From contig OX579638.1 of the NCBI GenBank assembly GCA_951230915.1, positions 27,236,696 to 27,300,695 of the forward strand: a DNA stretch of 64,000 nucleotides, read 5' to 3'. Below are positions 23,767 to 34,129 of this stretch, in pieces. This stretch comes from Antitrichia curtipendula. Taxonomy: Eukaryota; Streptophyta; Bryopsida; Hypnales; Leucodontaceae. Under the pieces are notes generated by a model, which was not told where the DNA came from, did no database searches, and worked only from the letters and a program-made list of their open reading frames with translations. Every line of letters begins with the position of its first letter. The stretch's first letter is position 1. Position numbers and translations under genes: made by a program.

Positions 23767-26110
23767 TCATGGGCGGGCAGGTTGAGTTACCCTAAGCGCC
23801 CACTTCGTCTGTGTATGCACTTTTCTGAAGCATCGATTGAGACACATATGAGCACCTCCGCAAGCGGTGCAACGGTGCCTAGTCCGTCACTTGCACATGA
23901 CGCATCTGCGCCACAACCAAGGTCTCAAACTGCTCAAATGAATTGCCCCAGGGTGTGCAAGGCACTCCACCCGGCACATGGAGGGCTCATCCAACCATGG
24001 TCCTATCAAAGACTCCGCCACCTCAGTGTGGTATGCTAGTCTTCGGCGATACACACTTTCACCCCGAGTAAGTCTGTCATCCTTCAACAACACCCAAGAA
24101 TTATTCAACCAACTGTCTACAACAAAAAATAAATGCTTGTGCCACCACTTGTGTGAGTGGAATTGCACGCTATAGTCGGTGCGCATTTGATCCACGACGT
24201 CGACGCCTCGCATATTGGTTTGGTACTCCACTTGTTGTGGAGTGGATGTGATGGGCTCTCGGATTCCACGCACCCAACGCATGGATGTGGTGCCCTCAGC
24301 TACAGGATCAGCTGATGTTGACAAGATGTAGATAGGTTTAGAATCGTACCAACATGTTGCCGCCATACGCCGTTGGGCGTGCATTCGCCACGGGGGTGGT
24401 CACCACGCTTGTGGCCTAGAAGAGATGTTGGTAAGCCGATGCGGTTCTCTTTGAAGGTGCCAGTTGCCCAAATCCCACGCCGTAGCAAGTCTTCAAAAAG
24501 CTTTGGCGCTGTGAAGAAGTTATCACACACTATTGTGTGACCAACATCATCCAAACCCACACTGAGCTCCCGCACCACACATTCGCCCTGATTCGGTTCT
24601 GGGTTTCTTGATGCTCCTACATAGGACAGAAGCTTGAATATAAACCTGGACGGATTGCAGACTGCTGCAAAAACCTTGAAACCATATTTTGTCGGCTTAG
24701 CCGGCATATACTGCCGGAAACCAGAATAATGACCACGGTATGCGATCATTATCTCATCACAGGTAATATATTTGTCAGGGTTGTACAATGCTCTACTTTT
24801 GGTCACAAAATCATCAATTATCCACCTAACTTTGGCTAGCTTATCATACTCAGCGGACTCCCTATCACTCACTATTGTCTCATTGTTCACCAAATGGAGA
24901 CAACGTAACAACGATTCAAAACGATTGCGGGTGATGACCCTAGGGATCAAAGAGCAACGAAGGAACTGTTTTCGCTTCCAGTAATCCCTAATTGTTGGCA
25001 ATAACTTGATTCCCATCAGAATTGTTACACCCACAAAGGCTCTGATCTCTAGTGAACAGGTCGGCACCCAAAGAGGGCCACCGTTCGTAGTTTGTGACCG
25101 TCCTGTACCACGCTGAGATGCGTAAAGGTTTGTCTGTTCCACTATGCGCTGCACTACACTATCATCCAAAAAAAATCAAAATAATGTATGGCGAGGGTCT
25201 AGTTCGAGTAACTCTACCTTTTGGACCAAGCTGTGGACCAGAGAACAATTCACGATCTCCCAGCAGAGTTGTCTCTGGACAGTGCCAAAATCTATCGTGA
25301 TATCTAGCACAAAAATCAAGGTCATCTAAGTTACTGTCCTCCTCGTAATATCCAATCTCATGCCTTAGATCAACACTGCCGCTCTCTGACTGTGAGTCTG
25401 AATGGGAGTACTCCAAAGAAGAATCATCCCCGGCAAAATCACGCCAATTTGCTTGCCACTCAGACTCTGAGCTTAAGGACCTCGATGAAGTTGTAGGCAT
25501 ACCTGGCTGTTCTGACGCGCACTCCTCCTCCAGTATTGTTCGCTGATTGCCCGGCTGTGCCCGCATCACCGCATGTGATGCCCCCCCCCCGTTGCCTAGG
25601 CAAAGGTGCGGCCATTTCTTCATCGAGCCTCTGAGTAGGGAATACTGGGACTCCCTCATCGTCAGAACTTCTGCCTGCACGCCCCGATGGCCTTGCGGCA
25701 TGCATCTCTCCGCCCACCACCATTAGCCCCTCCCTTGTGCGGCAGTCACAGATACAAACCTTCTTCCCACCGATACTTCCCTTGAAGACAATGAAATAGA
25801 ATGGAGTCCCATTTTCTTGCCACCATCGTAGTTCTCCCACGAATTCGTGCAAGCCACCCCAGTCAGTTGATTTGTATCCAAGTACATGCAGAGGGACCCA
25901 AACTGCTGCCGGCAATCTCCGATCAGACATGGGTCTGAAGGGCCCTTGACGACGTGCCAAGAATTCCGTTGTATTCCTCCCATCATCTTCGCTAGCCTGA
26001 ACATCCCCACGCAGCCACTCTCCAACCCTTTCAACCTCTGCAAAGGCATCTGCAAGCCCTCTTACTGCTGAACGCATGCGTCCTGTGTCCTCAGCCCCGC
26101 TTTTGCACAC
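23767..26110 (-). pseudogene. piggyBac transposase (DDE_Tnp_1_7), broken
   Basis: The catalytic domain is recognised from RIVEQTNLYASQRG onward. All three family aspartates are present: ITCDEIMIAY (codon 24756-24758), TIVCDNFFTAP (24522-24524) and GVDVVDQMR (24199-24201). The C-terminal finger reads RRCVMCK, then RCTACGG, HMCLNRCF and KVHT, as in piggyBac Cys-rich domains that bind the transposon ends. Lesions: a frame change at a G10 run (25581-25590); one at a T8 run just before RIVEQTN (25168-25175 on +); another between 24358 and 24390, downstream of HPRGE; and an in-frame TGA at 23887-23889 that splits the finger, after which the frame stays open to 23767. The N-terminal part (25460-26110) is acidic/Ser-rich and may follow an intron whose GTGAGT donor is near 26215. 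The two homopolymer shifts could also be sequencing errors. Confidence 0.88.
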
Positions 26111-26487
26111 AAAGCCCCCACCAAGTTATTAGAAAACAGAACAAATCCACCTATAAATGTATATGCAAGAAACGGAAGCATGTTATAAACAAGAAAGCAG
26201 TAGGCCAGGACTCACCGGTCATGGTTCGAGCGTCGCCGCCGGTGATGATGTCCCAAGGCCGAATTCGGCGAAAATTCTGTCGTTGTGCCTTCATGTTGTG
26301 ATGCAGGACTGAAATGTGGCGAATTCTCTGTTGGTGGCGGTCGAGGACGGCGCAAGGCATGCGGGGATCTCGCAGAGGGGCATATGACGGGTGGTGACCA
26401 ACCGTGCGGCACGATTGGAAGCGTTCTATCGGACCGTGAGCCCTCCTCTGAATCGGACTAGCGATGCTCTGCTCCTTAACCACGTCC

Positions 26488-27472
26488 CTAGCCCCTTGCG
26501 CGTCCTCTCCCACGTCCCCTCCCACGAGTTGTTGAGGACTCTCCTCCAATCCCAGTGCTGTCAAGGTTTGTCTGTTGTCGTGGTGGACGTCGTCCACGAC
26601 CTTCCCTCCCAGGCGGAATTGCCGAATTTGGTCGCCCATCGCCATTGTTTTCTCCATCGAAAGCTGGCGGTGCGTTCAAATCTAAACCAGGTGCCGATTG
26701 ATTTAGATCAAAATTCAACGTACGGGGATTCCTGCCCCGACCACGCCCTCTATTTCTCCCTTGCCCCCAATTCCCTTGATTCCTCCCACCCCCCACCCCG
26801 CGACCTTGTCTACGGCCGTGCCCCCGATTCGCAAGGGTCTCATTGTGAATTTGGTTGGGCAGGTGGGTTGCTCCCAGTAGCCAACCGTGCCCTCCCGCGC
26901 GGAGCTCGCAGTCTTTGTCCTCCCCCATCCGCTCCGTACGGGGCTCGCGTCCTGGATCGCTCGCCATGGTCAATTGCACGGCGCCCCCTTCTTACTCGTA
27001 GAGCCCTACCGGAAGCTGTGCCTTCAGCGTAGCTTTTGTCGGCACTAAGCATTCCCGTCAGCCACCATTTTGATCTGATGAAGTCGTTCACCGTAGGAGG
27101 CAATCCATCAGGAATTCTCTCGTACACACCAAGGGATCGGAAGCATTGCCTGCGGAAAAGGTACCGCCAATTCTCTTCGACTGGGTGTACTGGCCAGTGG
27201 TAGTTTGCCAATGGCTCCGCAAGCGACAACAGGAATTCCTCACGTAAGCAAGACTTGATGTTGTGTACCTGTTCGGGCGTGGCTTTGTGTTTGCCGATGG
27301 CCCACTCTTCCAATTCGGACTCTATATTCGCCAATTCTGCAGCTGTGGCCCTGACGTGCCTCCAACCGCGCAGCTCCTCTGCATTGGGAGTACCTTCGCC
27401 CACAGCTGATTCCGCCATGGCTCCCTGTCCTCCGCAGTCTTGTAGCTTGTTGCCGCCGTCTCTATGATCCAT
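26488..27472 (-). CDS. Accessory ORF region of element F (Gly/Arg-rich, DLNxxP motif)
   Basis: From an ATG at 27472 a minus-strand frame (MDHRDGGNKL) stays open to 26840. It contains ATAAELANIESELEEWAIGK and RYLFRRQCFRSLGVYERIP, which I do not recognise. A second frame, 26979-26488, carries a Gly/Arg-rich segment (GRGRNQGNWGQGRNRGRG) and the sequence FDLNQSAPGLDLNAPP near 26660-26720. The latter includes DLNAPP, which fits the plant EAR-type DLNxxP pattern. Whether the two frames are joined by splicing, by a frameshift, or belong to separate proteins cannot be settled here. They may be the N-terminal part of the transposase transcript or a second transposon protein. Confidence 0.45.
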
Positions 27473-28078
27473 CGCGCAGTCCACTCACCACTTCGTGGGC
27501 AACCCACTCCCGGCGATGAGTGACGGAATCGTATGCAGGAATACTGGTGGCCTAGACGTGGGAGCTCTAAAATAAAACTGCATCTGCAAGAAACGACCAA
27601 ACTGCATCCCCACTCACTCAAATTGATCGCATTTGGGCGTCGTCCCTCTCAGAACCCTAATCATTGTGTACTCGAAAACGTAAGGACGCACGGAATCGCG
27701 ACGGAAACCGCACTCAAACCCTAAACCCCCCGAGAGCTCCCACGCGTTCAAAGAGGCGGGGCATGACTGTGCAGGTAAGAGTAGGGCGCAAAAACTCTCC
27801 CAACGGTCTGCAACCGGCTTTAGCAGGTGCTTCCAGTCGCTTCAAACAGCCCAGAATGCCCCAAAGCTAAGTTTTACTGTACCCGCCTGTCTGGCAATGG
27901 CCCCCATCTTGTCCATGAATGCATCCACTTGCGGCTCCCCACTTCGCATTATCATAAACGTACCCTACGTGTCCCTTGTACCATCCACCTGGCAAGTACA
28001 GCCAGAATCGGACTGTAATTTCTTGAATTTTCAATCTGGAGAAGCGACATTTGGGGAGGTGGGGCGCTCAGGGGTTAA

Positions 28079-28620
28079 AGCAAGAGATTTTAGCTTTAAA
28101 AGCTACTAGCTTCAGACTTCCTTATTGTGAGGTAATTTCACCTTGCAGATTGTTTGGTAGAGAGTCCGGTATTGACTTGGTCTGTGCTTACCTCATTCCA
28201 TTGGCTCTTGATGAACACCCTAAATTATGATCGGAAAAGTCATTCGTCGAAATATGAAGGCACTAACGGTCAAGCATGCAAACAATTTTGCTTCGACAAT
28301 GACCCTCAATGCATAGATTTATAGGGTGACTATGGTTCCTCATTTTGGATTTGGTTGCATAGCTTGTTTAAATTATGAGGTAGAGGCAAGGAGTGAGCAA
28401 TATATGCTTACAATTTCATTGTTTTTAAAGTGCACTTGTCCTTACTTTAAAGAGATGCGGACAAAGTCTTTAGAAAAGCAAGGTCAGTGGGCAAATTGTA
28501 AGTACTTTTAATTTGTTTTTATTGCCATTTATAACTTGCAGTCCATATTAGATGGCTTCATTCATGCTTCAAGTTTTAGTTTCAATGAGGTACAACAAAT
28601 CCTCCTTAGCGAGATACTGA
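28079..28620 (+). pseudogene. Decayed SWIM-finger transposon ORF, 3' part
   Basis: Directly after the right end of F the plus strand reads KQEILALKATSFRLPYCE and continues, with stops, to a SWIM-type finger near 28430-28500: CTCPYFKEM, then GQWANCK and an aromatic residue where His would be expected. Then follows DGFIHASSFSFNEVQQILL. It continues the host transposon seen before F, so F interrupts a single older element. SWIM fingers are typical of MULE-family transposases. Confidence 0.6.
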
Positions 28621-30352
28621 ACTGCTTAGATTCTAATTAGGAGTAAATTGTATCTACAATTGAAGACCTCTTTATGTACCCACAGTTGCTATTAATGAAG
28701 TAGTAGTGAAACTAAAAGGGCCATTACTTGCATTACTCTAAACTACTAAGAGTACATGTTACTATGAAAACCACGTACTTGTATTATATGCATTCTACTT
28801 CTATGGATTTAGGCAACCACTTATTGTTTTTTCAATTTGAGTTTCATAATGTCCCGTCTTCAGGGTTTTTATAGTACCTTATGCAATGGAATGAAGAACA
28901 TTCTAATCTACCAGCCGAACGGTGCACTTTTCTGTGTAAGCATGGTGATTTCTAACTCTAATATGAGTCAATGCACGGTAATAGGTTGATTACTTATATA
29001 TAAACTCTCAAGCATTATTTTCCCTGAACATTGCCATGTCGTCCTCCATGGCCATAAGACACTATTATTCCGTGGTCATAGGTCCTCAATAATAGAAGGC
29101 CTCATTTAAAAATGTGTATGAGATTTTTGACCCAATGGATATCTATTTTATTTTTGTTCACCACATTTTGCCATCCTTCTATCATCTTAGTTTTCATCCA
29201 TTTTTATAAGTGGGATTCATTTTTTGTCATCTATTTTTTTCATCCCATTCTATATATTGTCATCTATTTTTTCATCTACTTTGAATCCTACTTTCATTCA
29301 CTTCAATCATCCACTTTTGTCATCGACCATGAACTCTACTATCATCTACTTAGTCATCTACTTTTATGTATTTTCATCCACTTTTTTCATCCATTTTTTC
29401 ATCCTAATTTAGTAATAAAATTAATTTTCCATCAAAATCTCTACTCCCCGCTCACCATTTGCTGCTCCCTGCTCACGTGCAAGCAACATTGGTTGCTAAA
29501 GGTCCACACTGGCACCAAGTTAGTGCCAACATAGGCTTTGGGCACTATGCTCTGACACAATTCTTTGGTGCCTAGAGACCACCCTTTCTATTGTGTAACC
29601 ATCCTATGTAAAATTAAAATAAAACTCAAATGTCTTGAAGTTAACTCAATAATTTGGCTAGAGCATCAACAAAGTTGCACACAAAAATCGGATGAAAACC
29701 ATCCATTCTTCAATATGCACAAAGCCCTGGATGACCTTCCGAAGCACACAAAACGTGCTCGACGACCTTCCAGGGTTCAGTTGGTGCCCCCAAAGAAAAG
29801 AGTTGCTATCAATCTTCAGGTTTCGCGTCGCGCCACGAGGACGAGGACGACGACGACGACGACAAGCTCCTCGATGTCCTGCGTCCCGAATCTTCACACT
29901 CGCAGTTGATGTCCGAGAATGTTCGGGAATGCTCGAGAATGTTTTGTGAGGACGTTTTTTCGAATTGAGTCATTACGGAGCTGAATTAGTTTCGTGAACT
30001 CATCCCTGCACGCACTCAGTGGGATGCGGGGCGTTCCTGCATTGTCCACCATTCTCGGGACACCAAGTAGTACCAATTTTTGCTCTTTCACGATTACTCC
30101 CCGTCGCCATCGCATCTCCCACTTGTAAGATTTCGCAACCTAATTCCCATCTCCACTAATTTCGTCCAATTTCGTTCAACTTCGAAACATTGTCGAACAT
30201 TCTCGAACAATTCATTGACAAACATTGGAAATTGACGTTTGCACAGGAGTAGAAAACCCTGGTATTGTCCTTCCCCAAGCTTGCCGAATTTTCAATTGTG
30301 GAGCAATCTTCACGTGGTGAGAAGTGGTAGGAGGCGGAAAGGGAAGGGGCTC
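28621..30352. other. Intergenic DNA with a low-complexity CATC/TTTT tract
   Basis: No gene is seen. From about 29160 to 29415 the plus strand is a degenerate repeat of CATCYAYTTTT-type words (for example TCATCCACTTTTTTCATCCA). The part after about 30040 is the likely promoter and 5' leader of the metallophosphoesterase gene; a TTTGCACAG acceptor-like site lies near 30246. Confidence 0.5.
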
Positions 30353-33300
30353 ATGCCGTTGATCCCCAAACAAGACACGCCACCTCCGTTGAGCGCTGCC
30401 ACGATGAGGGTTTACGCCATCTCGGACTTGCACACGGACTACGAGGCGAATATGGAGTGGGTGAAGAGCTTGTCGTCGAGCCTTTATCAGGCCCACACGC
30501 TCATCGTCGCTGGAGATGTCGCCAATTCCTTGGAGAATTTCACTATCACGATGCGGATCTTGAAGGAGAAGTTTCGGCATGTGTTTTTTGTGGTTGGGAA
30601 CCATGACTTGTGGTGCAAGGACTCCGAAGGTAACGACGTAAGTGACTTCTACTCTTGGGGTTTAGTTGTGACTAGAACGGAGAACGGTGCAATGCAACAA
30701 CACCAGAAAAGAGGTTTCATAAGTAATCTGGAGAGTTTCATTGAGAAGATGTTCGGATGTCGTTAGCACATAACAAGAACAAATGAATGAATGAATGAAT
30801 GAAAAACTGTGCAGAGGAGAGCGTGACACTTTTGGCATTTAGTATATGAGATGATGTTTAAATGTTTTTGAAATGGTATATTTTTTCCTAAAAATCCTGT
30901 TTTAAGCAAGTGATGGAGTTCATTTTGGTTTTGTTGCATTCGCCATTTCTTTGTCTTCGTTTTGACACCGGTTCTTGTTGTTGGCGGGTTTCAGCTAGAC
31001 TCTGTGACGAAATTGAAGATGCTGAATGATACGTGCGAGTCGCTAGGTGTGTGCACATCACCGAAGAAGTTGAACGGGGTCTGGATTTACCCGATTCTTT
31101 CATGGTATCACCAGGCAATGCATATGCTCCTCTCAACCTTATCAAAGCATAATTCACTCTCAGTAGCTTGGTGATATCATTGATTTCGTAACTGAGACAA
31201 GTTTTGTCACAATTCACTTCACAGTCTGGATTTGCTGAATTCAGCTAGCTTGCACCAATATTTTGTGTTTCAACTCATATCATTCTTTCGTATCTACAGA
31301 GTTTCGATAAAGAGAGAAACATCGAAGGTTACAACATTCGCCCACCAGAGAAGGTACGGGTGTTATTAGTGACTTGGATTGTATCTGGTTGGACTTCTGA
31401 AAGCTTGATGTTGCTAGGACGGCACGAACCTTCACTGCAGGACTCTGTGTGTGAAACTAGTCTGCTGCTTCTTGTCTTCTTTAGGCGCTAAAGGATCAAG
31501 GTACCTAAATTGGGCCGTCTTTTGAAATGTCGTGTGTGGAGCTTTTTTTGTCCAATTTTGTCTATTTTCACATGCAATTTTTTTCATTGGTTTTGGTGAC
31601 TTGAATTTCGGGCCTATGTGAATTACTGCTTTTACAATATTAGCAATATATTTGGTCAGTTTTAAGCCATGAGTCCTTGGTCCTTCAGGGTTTGATATCA
31701 TTGGAGACTTTCTAGTGTGTGAGCTGAAGGTTAATCATCTGTCTGTATGCAGGCTGCTTCTGACTTTCGGTTATGCAAATGGCCACTCCCTCTTGACGAC
31801 ATGGTTGATGGTAGCCTTGCACGCTATTTTGACGAACTTAATTTGGAGGAGTTTCAAAGTGCAGTTGCAAACGAGCAAAATGAGTGTCAGATTATTACTT
31901 TCTCTCATTTTCTGCCCCGGTAAGCTTCCGACATCTCTCGCTGCTACTAAATTTTAGTTGAAATGATTTTGCATCAACTTTACGTTTCAGATTGACCGAG
32001 AATTTATCCCGTACTCCAATTTCTCAGCCTATAAATAGGATGAGGTGGATATGTGCAGAAATGGAAAGAGAATTACAAACATCGCTTGCTAATCCCGAAC
32101 TGCCCCAATGGCCAAAAGACCGAACCCTGTCTTTCATAATTTCATCAATAGGAGTACCTTTGTGAAGTTACTAGAAACAACCAAAGTGGACTTTCTATTG
32201 AGTTTGGGTGGTTAGGGTTTAAGCCCGTCTAAGAAGGCTGATCAACAGTTTCTTGTGACTGGACTTCGTATACAGGTTTGAGTTATGCCCGGAGAAGCGC
32301 ATGTTGTTTTACCCCAACTTGCCTAAAATCATTGGCTCCGATTGGTTGGAGGAAAGGCTGCGTACTATACATGGACCCCATGGCAGTCCAACTGCATGCC
32401 ATGTGTTTGGCCATACACATTTCTGCTGGGATGCAACCTTAGACGGTGTCAGGTATAACTCTTGGTTTGTGTTCACCATGGCCTTCTTCGCCTCCCCTAG
32501 ATAGTATAATGGGGTCGAAGCAAATATTGGACTAAGTATTGGACATCAAAGACATGCTCATCAAGTATAGTTTGCAAGTCAATACCTATCAAGCTACGGT
32601 AATGGGTGCGAGGTAGGTACTCACTTGCAAGTTATTTTCAATATCTTTGACCTTGATTGTCATTATCGGACGTAAGGCAAATGGGATTTTTGACTCACAA
32701 TCAAATTATCCTTTCAAATTATTTGTTTGGTACCTAATTCGAAAAGTCCAATCATTAGTAAGGTCTCCAAGGTCATGTCTTGTTTGTTCTACTTTCAAAT
32801 TTTCAGCCATTGATTCTTAGTATGTTAAAATGATTCTGTGTCTGACTTCAAAACTCAGCAGTATGTTTTGAGGATATGTTTGTGCAGTCGAGTCTCTCAT
32901 TGTTTGCACATCTTCTAATTCAGATGCCTCACTAGGTTGTATGGATTAACATTATGGATTGTATTCTCCTCTCAACTAGTGAGACTCTGCCACATCATCT
33001 TCAAAGGCTTGCATTGGCATTACTTTGGATAGCTATTGGAGGTAGCACCGGATGAGCTCTTTCGTTGTAGTCCATAAAAGCCCGTGCCCTGTTTTGGCCT
33101 TTGATCTATTTGAAGTTCATATGGCTGATACATAGAAATACTGTGGGAATTGGTGTTTCAGATACATTCAGTCCCCTCTAGCCTATCCGAAAGAACGAGA
33201 AAGGCGCATCAACGGAGGAACAGACTGGTTGCCATTGTGTGTTTACGATTCTGACAAGGGTGGGTTAGTGGAAGGTCCGCTGGACTGTCATTGGTCGAAT

Positions 33301-33387
33301 TATTATCGGTTGAACCAAAGAGACCCAGACAACCTGGAGCTTGCACCTTGGGTAGCCAGTCTGTACCGCCCTGTGGTATCTTCTTAA
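30353..33387 (+). CDS. Calcineurin-like metallophosphoesterase, 6 exons, 325-342 aa
   Basis: Exons are 30353 (or 30404)-30637, 30995-31114, 31300-31353, 31753-31919, 32276-32452 and 33162-33387. All phases agree. From the ATG at 30404 the protein begins MRVYAISDLHTDY; an upstream in-frame ATG at 30353 adds 17 residues, and I favour 30404 because the fold starts at once. Metal-binding motifs are DLH (8-10), GD (37-38), GNHD (65-68), FSHF (near 188) and GHTH (237-240). The exon joins SWYHQ/SFDKE and PR/FELCPEKRM match plant members such as the Arabidopsis At1g25230 type. Substrate is unknown. Intron 2 uses a GC donor (CCAG|GCAATG). Intron 1 contains an (AATG)5 run near 30783. Confidence 0.9.
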
Positions 33388-34129
33388 CGCTGAAAATAGA
33401 AATTTCACCTTCAGTTGGAACCTATTAGTGGATTATCGGAAGTTTGAAAACATGGTTTTGTGGATAAAAAAATGGAGAGCATGAATTGGTTTTCTCTGTT
33501 GGTGTATTTTCTTACTGAATGTTTCAACTGATACATAGATATGGAAGCAGTCTTATTTGGCCACTTGGGTACGAAACTTGTGAAGCAGGTTGTAAATATT
33601 GTTTTACCAATTTTTACCAATAGCACGTGCTTGTGTTACCTACATTTCTACGTCACTGATTTTGAGCCTGATCCTTCATTTTCTCCCTGTCCAGTGACAA
33701 CAGATTTTTGATATGGTGTGGAGCACTGTGTGATCGCTCACTTTTGGGTGGTGTATTGCTCTAGTTTTTTATTATATGCGGTCACAGATTTCAGCTTGAG
33801 ATAATCGAAGTTCGGTTCTCAAAAATGCTTGCGGAATGGGTGTCAGCTCACCTTTTCTGTAGCGAGATTTCAAAATTTCTTCCTGAATTCGATTTTTCGC
33901 AATTCTGAGTCCAAAGTTTTGCCTTCAGAATACTTTCCCGCGGAACTGAGGAAGGAAACGCACCATTTAGTTGAGGAATTACTTACTCTTGAATTCACCA
34001 ACTGCATCATTTTATCAGTGAACCCAGACTCCTGTCATGGCATACTGGCAAAATGGCGTAGCAAAAATATTACTTTTGATTGTCATCCATTTAGAACTCA
34101 AGAGCACAATCATTGGAAAAATCTATACT
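33388..34129. other. 3' flank of the metallophosphoesterase gene
   Basis: The stretch is likely 3' UTR followed by intergenic DNA. A 120-residue open frame at 33829-34191 has no similarity I recognise and runs into the repeat cluster, so I do not call it a gene. Confidence 0.45.

Larger units (their letters stand above)
22779..28074 (-). mobile_element. PiggyBac-type DNA transposon F, 5.3 kb, formerly autonomous
   Basis: The ends are CCCCTGAGCGCCCC (22779-22792) and its exact complement (28061-28074). Flanks are TTGA (22775-22778, a decayed TTAA) and TTAA (28075-28078). The interior is clearly GC-richer than the DNA on both sides. It encodes a minus-strand piggyBac transposase with Cys-rich C-terminus (23767 to about 26110) and an upstream minus-strand ORF region (26488-27472). 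The minus-strand promoter end carries GGGTTTAGGGTTT motifs near 27715. The left 1 kb (22779-23766) shows no gene. Host transposon sequence continues across the insertion on both sides, which confirms the borders. Confidence 0.9.

Noticed and set aside
26391..27032. 213-residue plus-strand ORF in element F
   Set aside because: It mirrors the Gly/Arg-rich coding strand of the transposon; its Pro/Arg/Leu-rich composition is that of a reverse-frame shadow.
29112..29534. 140-residue ORF rich in Phe, Ile and His
   Set aside because: It is translated from a degenerate CATC/TTTT tract, so it is a composition artefact.
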